NCBI GenBank assembly: GCA_905372095.1
Contig: CAJPNK010000001.1
Location: 124,001 to 188,000 of the forward strand
Length of the DNA: 64,000 nt
Reading direction: 5' to 3'
Source of the DNA: Candidatus Saccharimonadota bacterium
GTDB taxonomy: Bacteria > Patescibacteriota > Saccharimonadia > Saccharimonadales > Saccharimonadaceae
Within the stretch, counting starts at the first letter, position 1; the number at the start of each line of letters is the position of its first letter. This document shows positions 24,718 to 32,490 of this stretch, one piece after another. Position numbers and translations under genes: made by a program. Under the pieces are notes generated by a model. That model did no database searches, was not told the origin of the DNA, and worked only from the letters and a program-made list of their open reading frames with translations.

Positions 24718-25578
24718 TCACTTTATTTTTTGAACAAGCTCACTAATTGAGTTGGCGGTAATGGCGCCAGCTTGCTGCAGATAAGCTGTCTTGGCGGTCG
24801 CCGACTCAAGCGCGTTAGTACCGAGAATGGCGCCAGCGTGCCCCATTTGGACGTCGCTAGGGGCGCTATGCCCGGCAATATAAGCGTAAACCGGTTTGCT
24901 GATAGATTGCTTAATATAATCAGCTGCCGCAATTTCGCTAATGCCGCCGATTTCGCCGATCATTACTATACGTTTAACGCTAGGGTCGTTTTGAAATAAC
25001 TGTAAACAATCGACAAAACTGCTGCCGCTAATCATATCGCCGCCGATACCAATGATGTATCGCTGCCCGAAACCAGCCTGTGTTAATAGCGACATAGCTT
25101 CGTAAGTAAGCGTGCCGCTGCGGCTGACAATCGCCGTGTCGCCGGGTGTTGCCAGTGACGCTGGAATGATGCCCAGCAGCTGCCCGTCTGGTAATAACAC
25201 GCCGGGGCAGTTTGGACCGATCAAGACTGAATGGCTGCGGCGTAGTTTTTGCTTAATCTCGAGCATATCGTGCACTGGTACGCCCTCGGTGATGCAGATG
25301 ATAAGCGGGATTTGCGCCTGAATAGCCTCTAAAATAGCGGCTTTGGCGTGCGGCGCTGGCACAAAAATCACGGAAATATCAATGGCAAAACGTTTTTTGA
25401 TATCGCTAATTGTTCGGAAAACTGGTACGCCGTGAACTTCGGAAACGGCTTGATTAGGCGAGGTACCAGCGACGATATGCGTTTTGTAATTAAGCATATT
25501 TTGCGCGTGAAACCGGCCATTTTTTCCAGTGATTCCCTGAATTATGACATTTTTGCCAGTGAAAAGCTGCGGTGTCAT
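24718..25578 (-). CDS. sucD: Succinate-CoA ligase alpha subunit
   Basis: Alpha subunit of succinyl-CoA synthetase, which links succinyl-CoA cleavage to nucleoside-triphosphate formation or the reverse. The 286 residues begin NVIIQGITGKNGRFHAQNML (CoA-binding Rossmann start), include GPNCPGVLLP, and carry the phosphorylated histidine His247 in QMGHAGAILG. Length fits the family. It overlaps sucC by four bases (ATGA). No other citric-acid-cycle gene is present in the window. Confidence 0.94.
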   Translation of the reverse strand: MTPQLFTGKNVIIQGITGKNGRFHAQNMLNYKTHIVAGTSPNQAVSEVHGVPVFRTISDIKKRFAIDISVIFVPAPHAKAAILEAIQAQIPLIICITEGVPVHDMLEIKQKLRRSHSVLIGPNCPGVLLPDGQLLGIIPASLATPGDTAIVSRSGTLTYEAMSLLTQAGFGQRYIIGIGGDMISGSSFVDCLQLFQNDPSVKRIVMIGEIGGISEIAAADYIKQSISKPVYAYIAGHSAPSDVQMGHAGAILGTNALESATAKTAYLQQAGAITANSISELVQKIK

Positions 25579-26633
25579 GAAATGTCCTCCAGGATTGCTT
25601 CTAAACTGTCGAATAGCGGTAGATTGTATTGTGCTAGCAGTTGGCGGGCTTCAGATTCGCGGTTGCCAGATAGGCGAATGGCGAGTTTTGGTAGGTTGGG
25701 AATTTGCCGCTGGGCATCGATAATGGCTCGGGCTACCTCATCGCAGCGGACAATACCGCCGAAGATATTGATGATAATCACGTTGATATTATCGAGAGTA
25801 GTGATTTGACGGAAACAATCGAGGACTTTATCAGAAGTAGCTGTACCACCGATATCGAGGAAATTAGCTGGTGTCAAACCGCTTGCTGTGACTGCATCGA
25901 CCGTTGCCATGGCGAGTCCAGCGCCATTAGCAATTGTAGCAACCGCGCCGTCACGATTAAGTATGACGAAATTGTGTTCGGTAGAGTTGTCTTCGAATTG
26001 CCAATCCAAGTGGCGAAAAGCGGCAGCATCGTCAACGGTAATTTTAGCATCGCCAGCGATTAACTTACCGTCAGAGGTGAGTACTAGCGGGTTAATCTCT
26101 AGTAACAAGCAATCATTGTCAATAAAACAACGATAAGCATTTTCAATAATATCTTGCAGCAAGAACGCTTTGTCAGCAATATCGAGATAATCAGCAAGTT
26201 CGTCGGCTAAAGCTTCGAATTCTCTATTATCAGTAATATCGCGCCGAAAAAAGGCTGCAGTATCTTGGCTTTCAATTTCGACACCGCCGCCAGGATGGAC
26301 AAGTAATTCAATGGCGGCAGTTTGGCGATTAATATTTAATGAAAAATAAAATTCGCGGCTGATATCGAGGATTTCTTCGGCTAGCAATTTTGACGGCAAA
26401 AATCCCTTGATTTTAAGATTGAACATTTTTCGGGCAACAGATTCTATAGCTGACTGCCGACGGACTATTTGTACGCCGCCAAGTTTGCCGCGCCCGCCGA
26501 TGGGAACCTGCGATTTCAGAACGATCGGTGCAGCGATAGCCTGTAATTCATTAGTAGCGAAAACTTTGCCGCGCGGTATCGGCACTCTACACGCTGACAG
26601 TAGGTTTTTGGCTTCATATTCTAGCAGGCGCAT
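25575..26633 (-). CDS. sucC: Succinate-CoA ligase beta subunit, short form
   Basis: ATP-grasp subunit that binds nucleotide and succinate. The 352 residues begin MRLLEYEAKNLLSACRVPIP and contain LKSQVPIGGRGKLGGV, DCLLLEINPLVLT and INIFGGIVRCDEVA, all family hallmarks. Typical SucC proteins are about 385-390 residues, so this one is shortened by about 35, chiefly in the N-terminal half. A GGGGAGGA lies 9-10 bases before the ATG. Just upstream is a palindrome whose arm repeats in the promoter of the neighbouring GHKL-ATPase gene. Confidence 0.92.
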   Translation of the reverse strand: MRLLEYEAKNLLSACRVPIPRGKVFATNELQAIAAPIVLKSQVPIGGRGKLGGVQIVRRQSAIESVARKMFNLKIKGFLPSKLLAEEILDISREFYFSLNINRQTAAIELLVHPGGGVEIESQDTAAFFRRDITDNREFEALADELADYLDIADKAFLLQDIIENAYRCFIDNDCLLLEINPLVLTSDGKLIAGDAKITVDDAAAFRHLDWQFEDNSTEHNFVILNRDGAVATIANGAGLAMATVDAVTASGLTPANFLDIGGTATSDKVLDCFRQITTLDNINVIIINIFGGIVRCDEVARAIIDAQRQIPNLPKLAIRLSGNRESEARQLLAQYNLPLFDSLEAILEDIS

Positions 26634-26647
26634 ATGGATTAATCCTC

Positions 26648-26685
26648 CCCGTAGAGCGTGTTTTGATCTAAAAACGTTCTACGGG
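26648..26685. repeat. Palindromic element, copy 1 (upstream of sucC)
   Basis: The sequence CCCGTAGAGCGTGTTTT (26648-26664) pairs imperfectly with the arm ending at 26685, giving a stem of about 12 base pairs plus a mismatch and more A-T pairs around a short loop. A 17-base arm 16/17 identical to it recurs at 27960-27976. It sits between the STAS-like stop and sucC, with the sucC ribosome-binding site immediately after its arm. It may act as terminator, operator or both. Confidence 0.65.
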
Positions 26686-26687
26686 TA

Positions 26688-26987
26688 TTATTCATCTAAA
26701 CTTTCCTGCATATAACGATAAACGATTGATATGATCTTTTTAACATCTTGATTGGCATTTTGATACAATAAATTATTAAAAGCTGTTTCTCTAAAATCGC
26801 GAATTGGCTTACTTAGAAGTGCATGAATAAATGATTGAGTGCACCCTTCAATATGGTTAAAATCAAACACAATCATATTATTGTTTTCTAGATTGGGTAT
26901 GATTAGCTTTGTACGTATAGTTTTAGCTATTTCTTTATTCTCAGCAAATTTCCCTGCTTCATTATACATTTTAACGGTAATCATCAT
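26688..26987 (-). CDS. STAS-like (DUF4325-type) domain protein
   Basis: A 99-residue single-domain protein resembling the DUF4325 STAS-like family: VFDFNHIEGCTQSFIHALL has the strand-helix layout of anti-sigma-factor antagonists, with the conserved Ser. It overlaps the upstream GHKL ATPase gene by four bases (ATGA), so the two are translationally coupled. By analogy with SpoIIAA/SpoIIAB-type switches, the pair may form a regulatory partner-switch, but no sigma factor is nearby. Other roles, including stress or phage response, are possible. The family call is moderately sure; the function is unknown. Confidence 0.7.
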   Translation of the reverse strand: MMITVKMYNEAGKFAENKEIAKTIRTKLIIPNLENNNMIVFDFNHIEGCTQSFIHALLSKPIRDFRETAFNNLLYQNANQDVKKIISIVYRYMQESLDE

Positions 26988-27946
26988 ATAAAACGGGGTT
27001 CCCTATATTTAGCACGTTTTCTTTCGCGTATCGCGTTATCATATACTAGACTAATCATTTCAAGAAGTGCGTCAAAAGCTTCGTTATTATCTAACGATAT
27101 GTCAATTGCAACTAGGGTTCCTTGAAAATCCGGAGCAGTATTAATTTCACGATGAGGATCTCGTGTTGGGTCGGCATAAAGTCTTGGAGTTTTTGTGCGC
27201 CGATCGTGTTTTGTAAGCTTATATTCTCCTTTACCGCTATAAATTAAAAAATAGCTACGGGATATTTTTGCAATTGATTTAATAAAGAATAGTCCAGCGC
27301 CAGCATTATCGTCAGTGCCTCCTTCTTGGCGTGTTGTTCCTGATATCCCAGGCGTAAGGGCGAGTTTTATAGCATCTATATCTGTGGCTGGATGCCAATA
27401 TTCTTGCATGCTTTTCCATATTCCAATCCCAGAATCGCAAATTCCTATACTAATCCGATTGCTTTTTTTGTAATATTGTGCAGCTACTACAGCGCCATCT
27501 GAAGATAGGGAATGTTCTATAACGTTACGTACGAGTTCGCCTATAACATACTTAATTACGCGAGATTTTTCTTCTGGCAAGTGTAGTAAGGGGATCATAT
27601 CTGAAATAAAAGCAGATTGCTCTTGCGGAGTGCTAATTACAGAAATGGGAATAAACCTACCAGATTCGTCTTTGTGGGTAATGCTAAATGGTGATGGTGT
27701 TTTAAGGTATGAATATAAGCCCATCCTGTCAAGGTAGGCGCCAGATTTTGGAGGTGTATCTATGGTAGAATTTAGTCTTCCAGCTTTTCTTGCTAGAGCA
27801 GCTGTCATAACCAAAATAGCAGGGTGAACATTAATCCATTTAGGGTTGGTAGAAATATGAAGCTCCGAGGGTTTTGATAGATCAGCTGATTCAAGGAAAT
27901 TCTCAAAATTGCGGAGCATTCCTTGATTCGAGAAATGAATCTTCAT
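26984..27946 (-). CDS. GHKL-type ATPase with N-terminal STAS-like region
   Basis: The 320-residue protein has an N-terminal region (about 25-80) with WINVHPAILVMTAALARKAGR and YLDRMGLYSYL, resembling STAS-like folds. It is followed by a GHKL ATP-binding domain: N box ELVRNVIEHS (137-146), G1 box CDSGIGI (170-176), and G2 box NAGAGLFFIK (214-223). There is no histidine phosphoacceptor or membrane segment, so it is not a classical sensor kinase. The minus-strand promoter is TTGACA-18-TAAAAT ending seven bases before the ATG. Codon choice looks more AT-rich than its neighbours, consistent with acquisition. It is probably the regulatory partner of the downstream STAS-like protein. Confidence 0.75.
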   Translation of the reverse strand: MKIHFSNQGMLRNFENFLESADLSKPSELHISTNPKWINVHPAILVMTAALARKAGRLNSTIDTPPKSGAYLDRMGLYSYLKTPSPFSITHKDESGRFIPISVISTPQEQSAFISDMIPLLHLPEEKSRVIKYVIGELVRNVIEHSLSSDGAVVAAQYYKKSNRISIGICDSGIGIWKSMQEYWHPATDIDAIKLALTPGISGTTRQEGGTDDNAGAGLFFIKSIAKISRSYFLIYSGKGEYKLTKHDRRTKTPRLYADPTRDPHREINTAPDFQGTLVAIDISLDNNEAFDALLEMISLVYDNAIRERKRAKYREPRFI

Positions 27947-27953
27947 AATAATG

Positions 27954-27983
27954 ATTTTACCCGTAGAACGTGTTTTCTGTCAA
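27954..27983 (-). promoter_or_regulatory. Promoter of the GHKL-ATPase module with a repeated motif in the spacer
   Basis: On the minus strand TTGACA (27978-27983), an 18-base spacer and TAAAAT (27954-27959) precede the ATG at 27946. The spacer contains the whole 17-base motif shared with the element upstream of sucC. A protein bound there would block RNA polymerase, so an operator role is plausible. Confidence 0.65.
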
Positions 27984-27998
27984 TATACGCCCTACGGG
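27960..27998. repeat. Palindromic element, copy 2 (GHKL-module promoter)
   Basis: CCCGTAGAACGTGTTTT (27960-27976) differs from copy 1 by one base. The outer arm GTAGGG/CCCTAC region at 27990-27998 makes it palindromic, with two mismatched pairs. Together with copy 1 it brackets the two-gene module. Confidence 0.65.
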
Positions 27999-28058
27999 GT
28001 TATGAATTATCATAAAAATTTACAAAATAGAAGCGCTAAAAGCAGTTATGGGAATAGT

Positions 28059-29078
28059 TTATTTTCCAGTAAAAAACTTACGAAATTTCAGCAGCCCAGT
28101 TTGATTGGGCAGCGGCCCTTCGTGGATGATACTGCGGATGTAGTCGATGGAAACTTTGCGGTTTTTTTGAATAGACCAGCGTTTATGGTAGGCAGCAGGT
28201 TTACGAATTATTGAGGCTAATATACCTTTGAAAGCTGGCCAGCCGTTGCCGTGGCGGACGGCGCTGGCGAAAATTAGCCAATATGTCAAGAAAAAGCGCA
28301 GGCCAATATACCAAAATAACTTCCCTGGAACGTTTTTAATGAAAACTAACGGCAGGTTTTTGAAAGTGTTGTAAACAGCCAAGCCAGGAACCTTTTTGCT
28401 GCTGGCGCCAACCTTGTGATAAGCGATGGCTTTGGGCGTAAAGCGGACCTTCCAGCCAGCTAACTGGGCGCGAAAACTAAGATCGACATCTTCGTAATAC
28501 ATGAAAAAATCCTCGTCGAACATATCGATATCGTCAAACATTGCCGCGCGATAAATCGCTCCGCCGCCAGTCGCGCCAAAAACCTCGCCAGGCTTACTGG
28601 GCGCATTTTTAACAGGCTCGTCGCGGTTGCGCGGGCCGGGCAGGCCCCAGGTGGTATAGAAATCGCCAGTTGTATCGAGTGTTTTGCCGTCGCGCCGCTG
28701 TAAAATACCGGTTGCAATACCGCATTTTGGCTGGCTTGACAGTTCGTCGACGAGTGCTCTGCACCAGTTTTTGTCGGCAACGGCGTCGGGATTAAGTACG
28801 CCAATATACTCGAAACCTTGTTTGCGTGCATAAACCAGCCCGGTATTAATACCGCCGGCGAATCCCAGATTCTTATCGTTAGCGATAATTGTACAATTTA
28901 CGGACGGATGTTCTGTCTGATACTGTTCGAAACGCATGACAGAGTCGTCGTGAGAATGATTATCGACGATTATGATAGCCGGTTTGAGTGTCTGTCGGGC
29001 CAGCGAGTTGATGCACTCAAGCGCGTCGTCGGCGCCGTTCCAGTTGAGGACGATGATAGCGAGATTGTTTTTTGTCAC
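28059..29078 (-). CDS. Glycosyltransferase family 2 (WbbL-like)
   Basis: A 339-residue GT-A enzyme of the kind that adds rhamnose or similar sugars to a lipid-linked glycan. It shows the N-terminal AIIVLNWNGADDALECINSL, the metal-binding region VLNPDAVADKNW, and EDFFMYYEDVDLSFRAQLAG, a hallmark of WbbL/RfbF-like rhamnosyltransferases. The start codon is GTG at 29078; on the minus strand TATAAT lies six bases upstream. It diverges from wzm across a shared palindromic -10 region. Confidence 0.9.
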   Translation of the reverse strand: MTKNNLAIIVLNWNGADDALECINSLARQTLKPAIIIVDNHSHDDSVMRFEQYQTEHPSVNCTIIANDKNLGFAGGINTGLVYARKQGFEYIGVLNPDAVADKNWCRALVDELSSQPKCGIATGILQRRDGKTLDTTGDFYTTWGLPGPRNRDEPVKNAPSKPGEVFGATGGGAIYRAAMFDDIDMFDEDFFMYYEDVDLSFRAQLAGWKVRFTPKAIAYHKVGASSKKVPGLAVYNTFKNLPLVFIKNVPGKLFWYIGLRFFLTYWLIFASAVRHGNGWPAFKGILASIIRKPAAYHKRWSIQKNRKVSIDYIRSIIHEGPLPNQTGLLKFRKFFTGK

Positions 29079-29084
29079 AATCTT

Positions 29085-29094
29085 ATTATATAAT
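29085..29094. promoter_or_regulatory. Shared bidirectional -10 palindrome
   Basis: ATTATATAAT is self-complementary. It provides TATAAT at 29089-29094 for the plus-strand wzm gene and TATAAT at 29090-29085 for the minus-strand glycosyltransferase. The two promoters overlap and cannot both be occupied at once. Confidence 0.65.
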
Positions 29095-29107
29095 GGCTGG
29101 AGAGACT

Positions 29108-29917
29108 ATGAAAGTAGCGAGTGTATGGAATAGACGTAATAAAATATTGTTACGCGAGCTGGTTGTAACGGATTTTAAATTACGCTATCAAGGATCAGTA
29201 TTAGGTTATTTGTGGTCAATCTTAAAACCAATATTTTTATTTATTATTCTATATATAGTATTTGATAAATTCTTACGTCTAGGCAGAGATATTGAACATT
29301 TTCCAGTGTATTTATTAGTTGGTATTGTATTATGGAATTTCTTTACCGAGGCAACCGTACAAGGATTACAATCAATAGTTTCGCGCGGCGACTTAATTCG
29401 CAAGATTAATTTCCCGAAATTTATTATTGTTGTGTCCGGCACTATTTCTGCATTTATCAATCTTATAATAAATACAATTGTTATTTTGGTGTTTTGCGTA
29501 ATTAACAGTGTGTCTATATCTGCAGAGGCGTTGCTCATAATTCCTCTGATAGCTGAATTGTATATCTTTTCATTGGCGGTAGCGTTTTTTCTAGCAACGC
29601 TTAACGTTAAATATCGAGATATCGGTTATCTATGGGAAATATTCTTGCAAGCAGCATTCTATGCTACTCCGGTAATATATCCGTTGCAAATGGTTGTAAA
29701 ACAAATGCCGTGGGCTGCCTCATGGCTAATGCTTAATCCGGTTGCTCAAGTAGTTCAAGATGTTCGTAAGGTATTAGTGACGCAACAAACACTTCAGCTG
29801 TATGATTTGGTGTCGTTTCCGGTGATGTTGACGCCGTTTACTGCAGTTATCATTGTAATATTGCTAGCGGTTTTTTATTTTCGATCTAACCAGCGGTACT
29901 TCGCGGAGAGTGTTTGA
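29108..29917 (+). CDS. wzm: ABC transporter permease for surface polysaccharide
   Basis: ABC-2 type permease that moves a lipid-linked polysaccharide across the membrane with Wzt. The 269 residues begin RNKILLRELVVTDFKLRYQGS, then LGYLWSILKPI, both typical of Wzm/TagG, and contain six hydrophobic segments. ATG 29108 has GGAGA five bases upstream; the earlier in-frame ATG at 29093 overlaps the -10 box and is unlikely. The stop overlaps the wzt start (TGATG). Base composition is more AT-rich than the flanking housekeeping genes. Confidence 0.92.
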   Translation: MKVASVWNRRNKILLRELVVTDFKLRYQGSVLGYLWSILKPIFLFIILYIVFDKFLRLGRDIEHFPVYLLVGIVLWNFFTEATVQGLQSIVSRGDLIRKINFPKFIIVVSGTISAFINLIINTIVILVFCVINSVSISAEALLIIPLIAELYIFSLAVAFFLATLNVKYRDIGYLWEIFLQAAFYATPVIYPLQMVVKQMPWAASWLMLNPVAQVVQDVRKVLVTQQTLQLYDLVSFPVMLTPFTAVIIVILLAVFYFRSNQRYFAESV

Positions 29918-31083
29918 TGTCTAAGGCAATTGTCGAGATTAGCAAACTAACGAAATCTTTCAAAATTCCGCTTGAAGCTAGTTCAGGTGTTAAACAACAG
30001 TTGATAAATATACTAAAAGGTCGCAAAGGCTATCGCGTGTTTACGCCGTTAAAGGATATAAGTTTTACTATAAACGAAGGAGACTTTTTCGGTATAGTTG
30101 GCCGCAATGGTTCAGGAAAGAGCACGCTGTTGAAAACGATAGCTGGTATTTATACGCCAAATAGCGGTAACGTTAAAGTGCACGGTTCGCTAGTGCCGTT
30201 TATTGAGCTCGGCGTAGGATTTAATCCAGAGTTAACTGGCCGCGAAAATATCTTTCTTAATGGTGCACTGCTAGGGTTTAGTCATGAAGAAATGGAATCT
30301 ATGTATAGCGCGATTGTTGAGTTTGCAGAATTAGAAGACTTTATGGAAGAACGGCTTAAGAATTATTCAAGCGGTATGCAGGTCCGTTTAGCCTTTTCAA
30401 TTGCGATTCGCGCTCATGCTGATATTTTGTTGCTTGATGAAGTGCTTGCGGTTGGCGATGAGGCTTTTCAAAAGAAGTGCTATTCGTACTTTGATAAGCT
30501 TAAGCGTGAAAAACGTACTGTAATTTTAGTAACTCACGATATGGCGGCAGTCGAGAGGTTTTGTACAAAAGCAGTATTTATTGAAGACGGCCACGTTAAA
30601 ATGATTGGTAAACCGTATCGTATTGCGGCGGCATATAGCCGTAGTAATAGCCAGAATTATGACCGGACGACTGGATTAAACAGTGATAACGAAGGGACGG
30701 TACCGTTCAAAATAGTGTTGCGTGGTACTGATGGTAAAGAAAAGACCATGTATGATTTCGAAGAAACTATGACGGTAGATTTGTCATGGCAGCAAAAGGG
30801 TGTTAAACATGTAGGCGTTGCAATTTTTCGTGAAAACGGCGAGTATGTTTACGGACCGAATACTTACCAAGAAAAAACTAGCGCTATCAAAGATCAATCA
30901 GCTCGCTACACTGTAAAGTTAAATCTTAATGAAGGCAGGTATTTTATCAAGGCCGGTTTGATGGGGGCTAATGATACAAAGGTGATTGCTTTTATCGAGG
31001 AAGGACCGTTTTTTTCAGTCCAACGCGATTATGGACATGGCCGCTGGGGCGGTGTGACGAAGCTAGATCACACATGGAAATAA
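29917..31083 (+). CDS. wzt: ABC transporter ATP-binding protein for surface polysaccharide with C-terminal glycan-binding domain
   Basis: Energises polysaccharide export together with Wzm. The 388 residues contain Walker A GRNGSGKST (62-70), the signature YSSGMQVRLAF (150-160), Walker B LLLDEV (171-176) and the switch histidine THD. The C-terminal ~140 residues form the extra beta-rich domain that in Wzt proteins recognises the polymer's end modification. This indicates an ABC-dependent pathway with a specific terminal cap. ATG 29917 overlaps the wzm stop by one base. Confidence 0.93.
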   Translation: MSKAIVEISKLTKSFKIPLEASSGVKQQLINILKGRKGYRVFTPLKDISFTINEGDFFGIVGRNGSGKSTLLKTIAGIYTPNSGNVKVHGSLVPFIELGVGFNPELTGRENIFLNGALLGFSHEEMESMYSAIVEFAELEDFMEERLKNYSSGMQVRLAFSIAIRAHADILLLDEVLAVGDEAFQKKCYSYFDKLKREKRTVILVTHDMAAVERFCTKAVFIEDGHVKMIGKPYRIAAAYSRSNSQNYDRTTGLNSDNEGTVPFKIVLRGTDGKEKTMYDFEETMTVDLSWQQKGVKHVGVAIFRENGEYVYGPNTYQEKTSAIKDQSARYTVKLNLNEGRYFIKAGLMGANDTKVIAFIEEGPFFSVQRDYGHGRWGGVTKLDHTWK

Positions 31084-31086
31084 AAT

Positions 31087-32490
31087 ATGCTGCAACGCTT
31101 GAAAAATATAATAAAACACAATAGAGCACTTTACTCTTTCTTGCTGTTATTGATTTCGCCATATCGCAACTATCTTGATTCGCGTCAGCGCAGGTTATAT
31201 GAGTCATGGCAGTGCAGGTATGAAGATAAGCCTATAAATTATAAATTACGCAGACAGCCGCTAATGTCGATTATTGTACCGACTTACAATACTCCAACTA
31301 AATACTTGAGGGAAATGGTTCAGTCGGTTGAATCTCAATCATACGATAATTGGGAGCTGATTATTGTTGATGATGCGTCGCCTGATACAGGCTTGAAACA
31401 AGAAATCAGCTCTACAGCAAAGACTAATGCAAAAATAAAGCCTTTTTTTCTTAAGGCCAATCGCCATATTGCCGGGGCGACAAATTACGGTATCCATAAA
31501 GCTAGCGGGGAATACGTGGCGCTACTTGATCATGACGACGTGCTGCACCCAGACGCTTTATTGCGAATTGTCGAAAAGATAAATAATTTGCCAGATGTAA
31601 AATTTATATATACTGACGAGATTAAGCTTGATGAACGCGGACGACAATATCAACCATTTTTCAAACCTGATTGGAATGCTGATTTCTTGCGGTCGGTCAA
31701 CTATATTACGCACTTTGCTGTCATACAACGGAAACTTTTGTTGGAGTTGGAAGGTGAAGATGGCAACTACAACGGAGCTCAAGATTGGGAGCTTTTTTTG
31801 CGCATAACAAGAATACTGCAGCCGCAGCAGATTGCACATGTTTCGCAAATACTTTACTATTGGCGTGTCCATAAAAATTCTACTGCACAAGGGTTGGATG
31901 CAAAACCTTATGTTATTGATGCTCAGGAGAGGGCTTTAAATGACGATATCAAGAGCCGTCAAGTCCAAGCTCAAGTTGTGCGCGATTCAACATATGGCGC
32001 TCAGTGGCGGCTAAAATATTCTACGCCGCAAAATCTTACCATAAAAAATGTATTATTTAGCGAGTCAACCACTGTGGGCGATGTCATTCGTGATGAAACT
32101 GCTGATATAATAGTATTCTCAGAGACTATGATTAAAGACGTTGATAATTGTAGCGATATGGGCGATGTGATGCGACTTGATATCGGTGCAGTTGTTCCGT
32201 CTGTAGCTGACGAGAATCGAGTTATAGAAAACCTTACGTCAATCTTAGATAAAAAAATAGTAGAATGCATACAGACGCTAAGCCGGCGATCCTTTACGAA
32301 ACACATTTATCTAACCGCTAGATACAATCTAGGTGCGATAGATCTTCCCGTGCTATTTATTGAACGGAATAAGTTGGCTTCGATTGATGAATCAACAAGA
32401 ATAACTAGCCGATTGCTAACTAAAGCTCTTTGCGATAAAGGTCTAAAAACGTTATATAATCCATATATGACGGCTAAGGAGGAACAATAA
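31087..32490 (+). CDS. Glycosyltransferase family 2
   Basis: The 467-residue protein has an N-terminal amphipathic segment and a GT2 domain (about 55-280): MSIIVPTYNTPTKYLREMV, IIVDDASPD, ALLDHDDVLHPDAL with the DHD metal site, and GAQDWELFLR. The C-terminal ~180 residues are a less conserved extension. Its close relatives are the rhamnan/O-antigen polymer glycosyltransferases. It overlaps the next gene by one base and follows wzt by three, so it belongs to the export operon. Linkage specificity cannot be read. Confidence 0.88.
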   Translation: MLQRLKNIIKHNRALYSFLLLLISPYRNYLDSRQRRLYESWQCRYEDKPINYKLRRQPLMSIIVPTYNTPTKYLREMVQSVESQSYDNWELIIVDDASPDTGLKQEISSTAKTNAKIKPFFLKANRHIAGATNYGIHKASGEYVALLDHDDVLHPDALLRIVEKINNLPDVKFIYTDEIKLDERGRQYQPFFKPDWNADFLRSVNYITHFAVIQRKLLLELEGEDGNYNGAQDWELFLRITRILQPQQIAHVSQILYYWRVHKNSTAQGLDAKPYVIDAQERALNDDIKSRQVQAQVVRDSTYGAQWRLKYSTPQNLTIKNVLFSESTTVGDVIRDETADIIVFSETMIKDVDNCSDMGDVMRLDIGAVVPSVADENRVIENLTSILDKKIVECIQTLSRRSFTKHIYLTARYNLGAIDLPVLFIERNKLASIDESTRITSRLLTKALCDKGLKTLYNPYMTAKEEQ

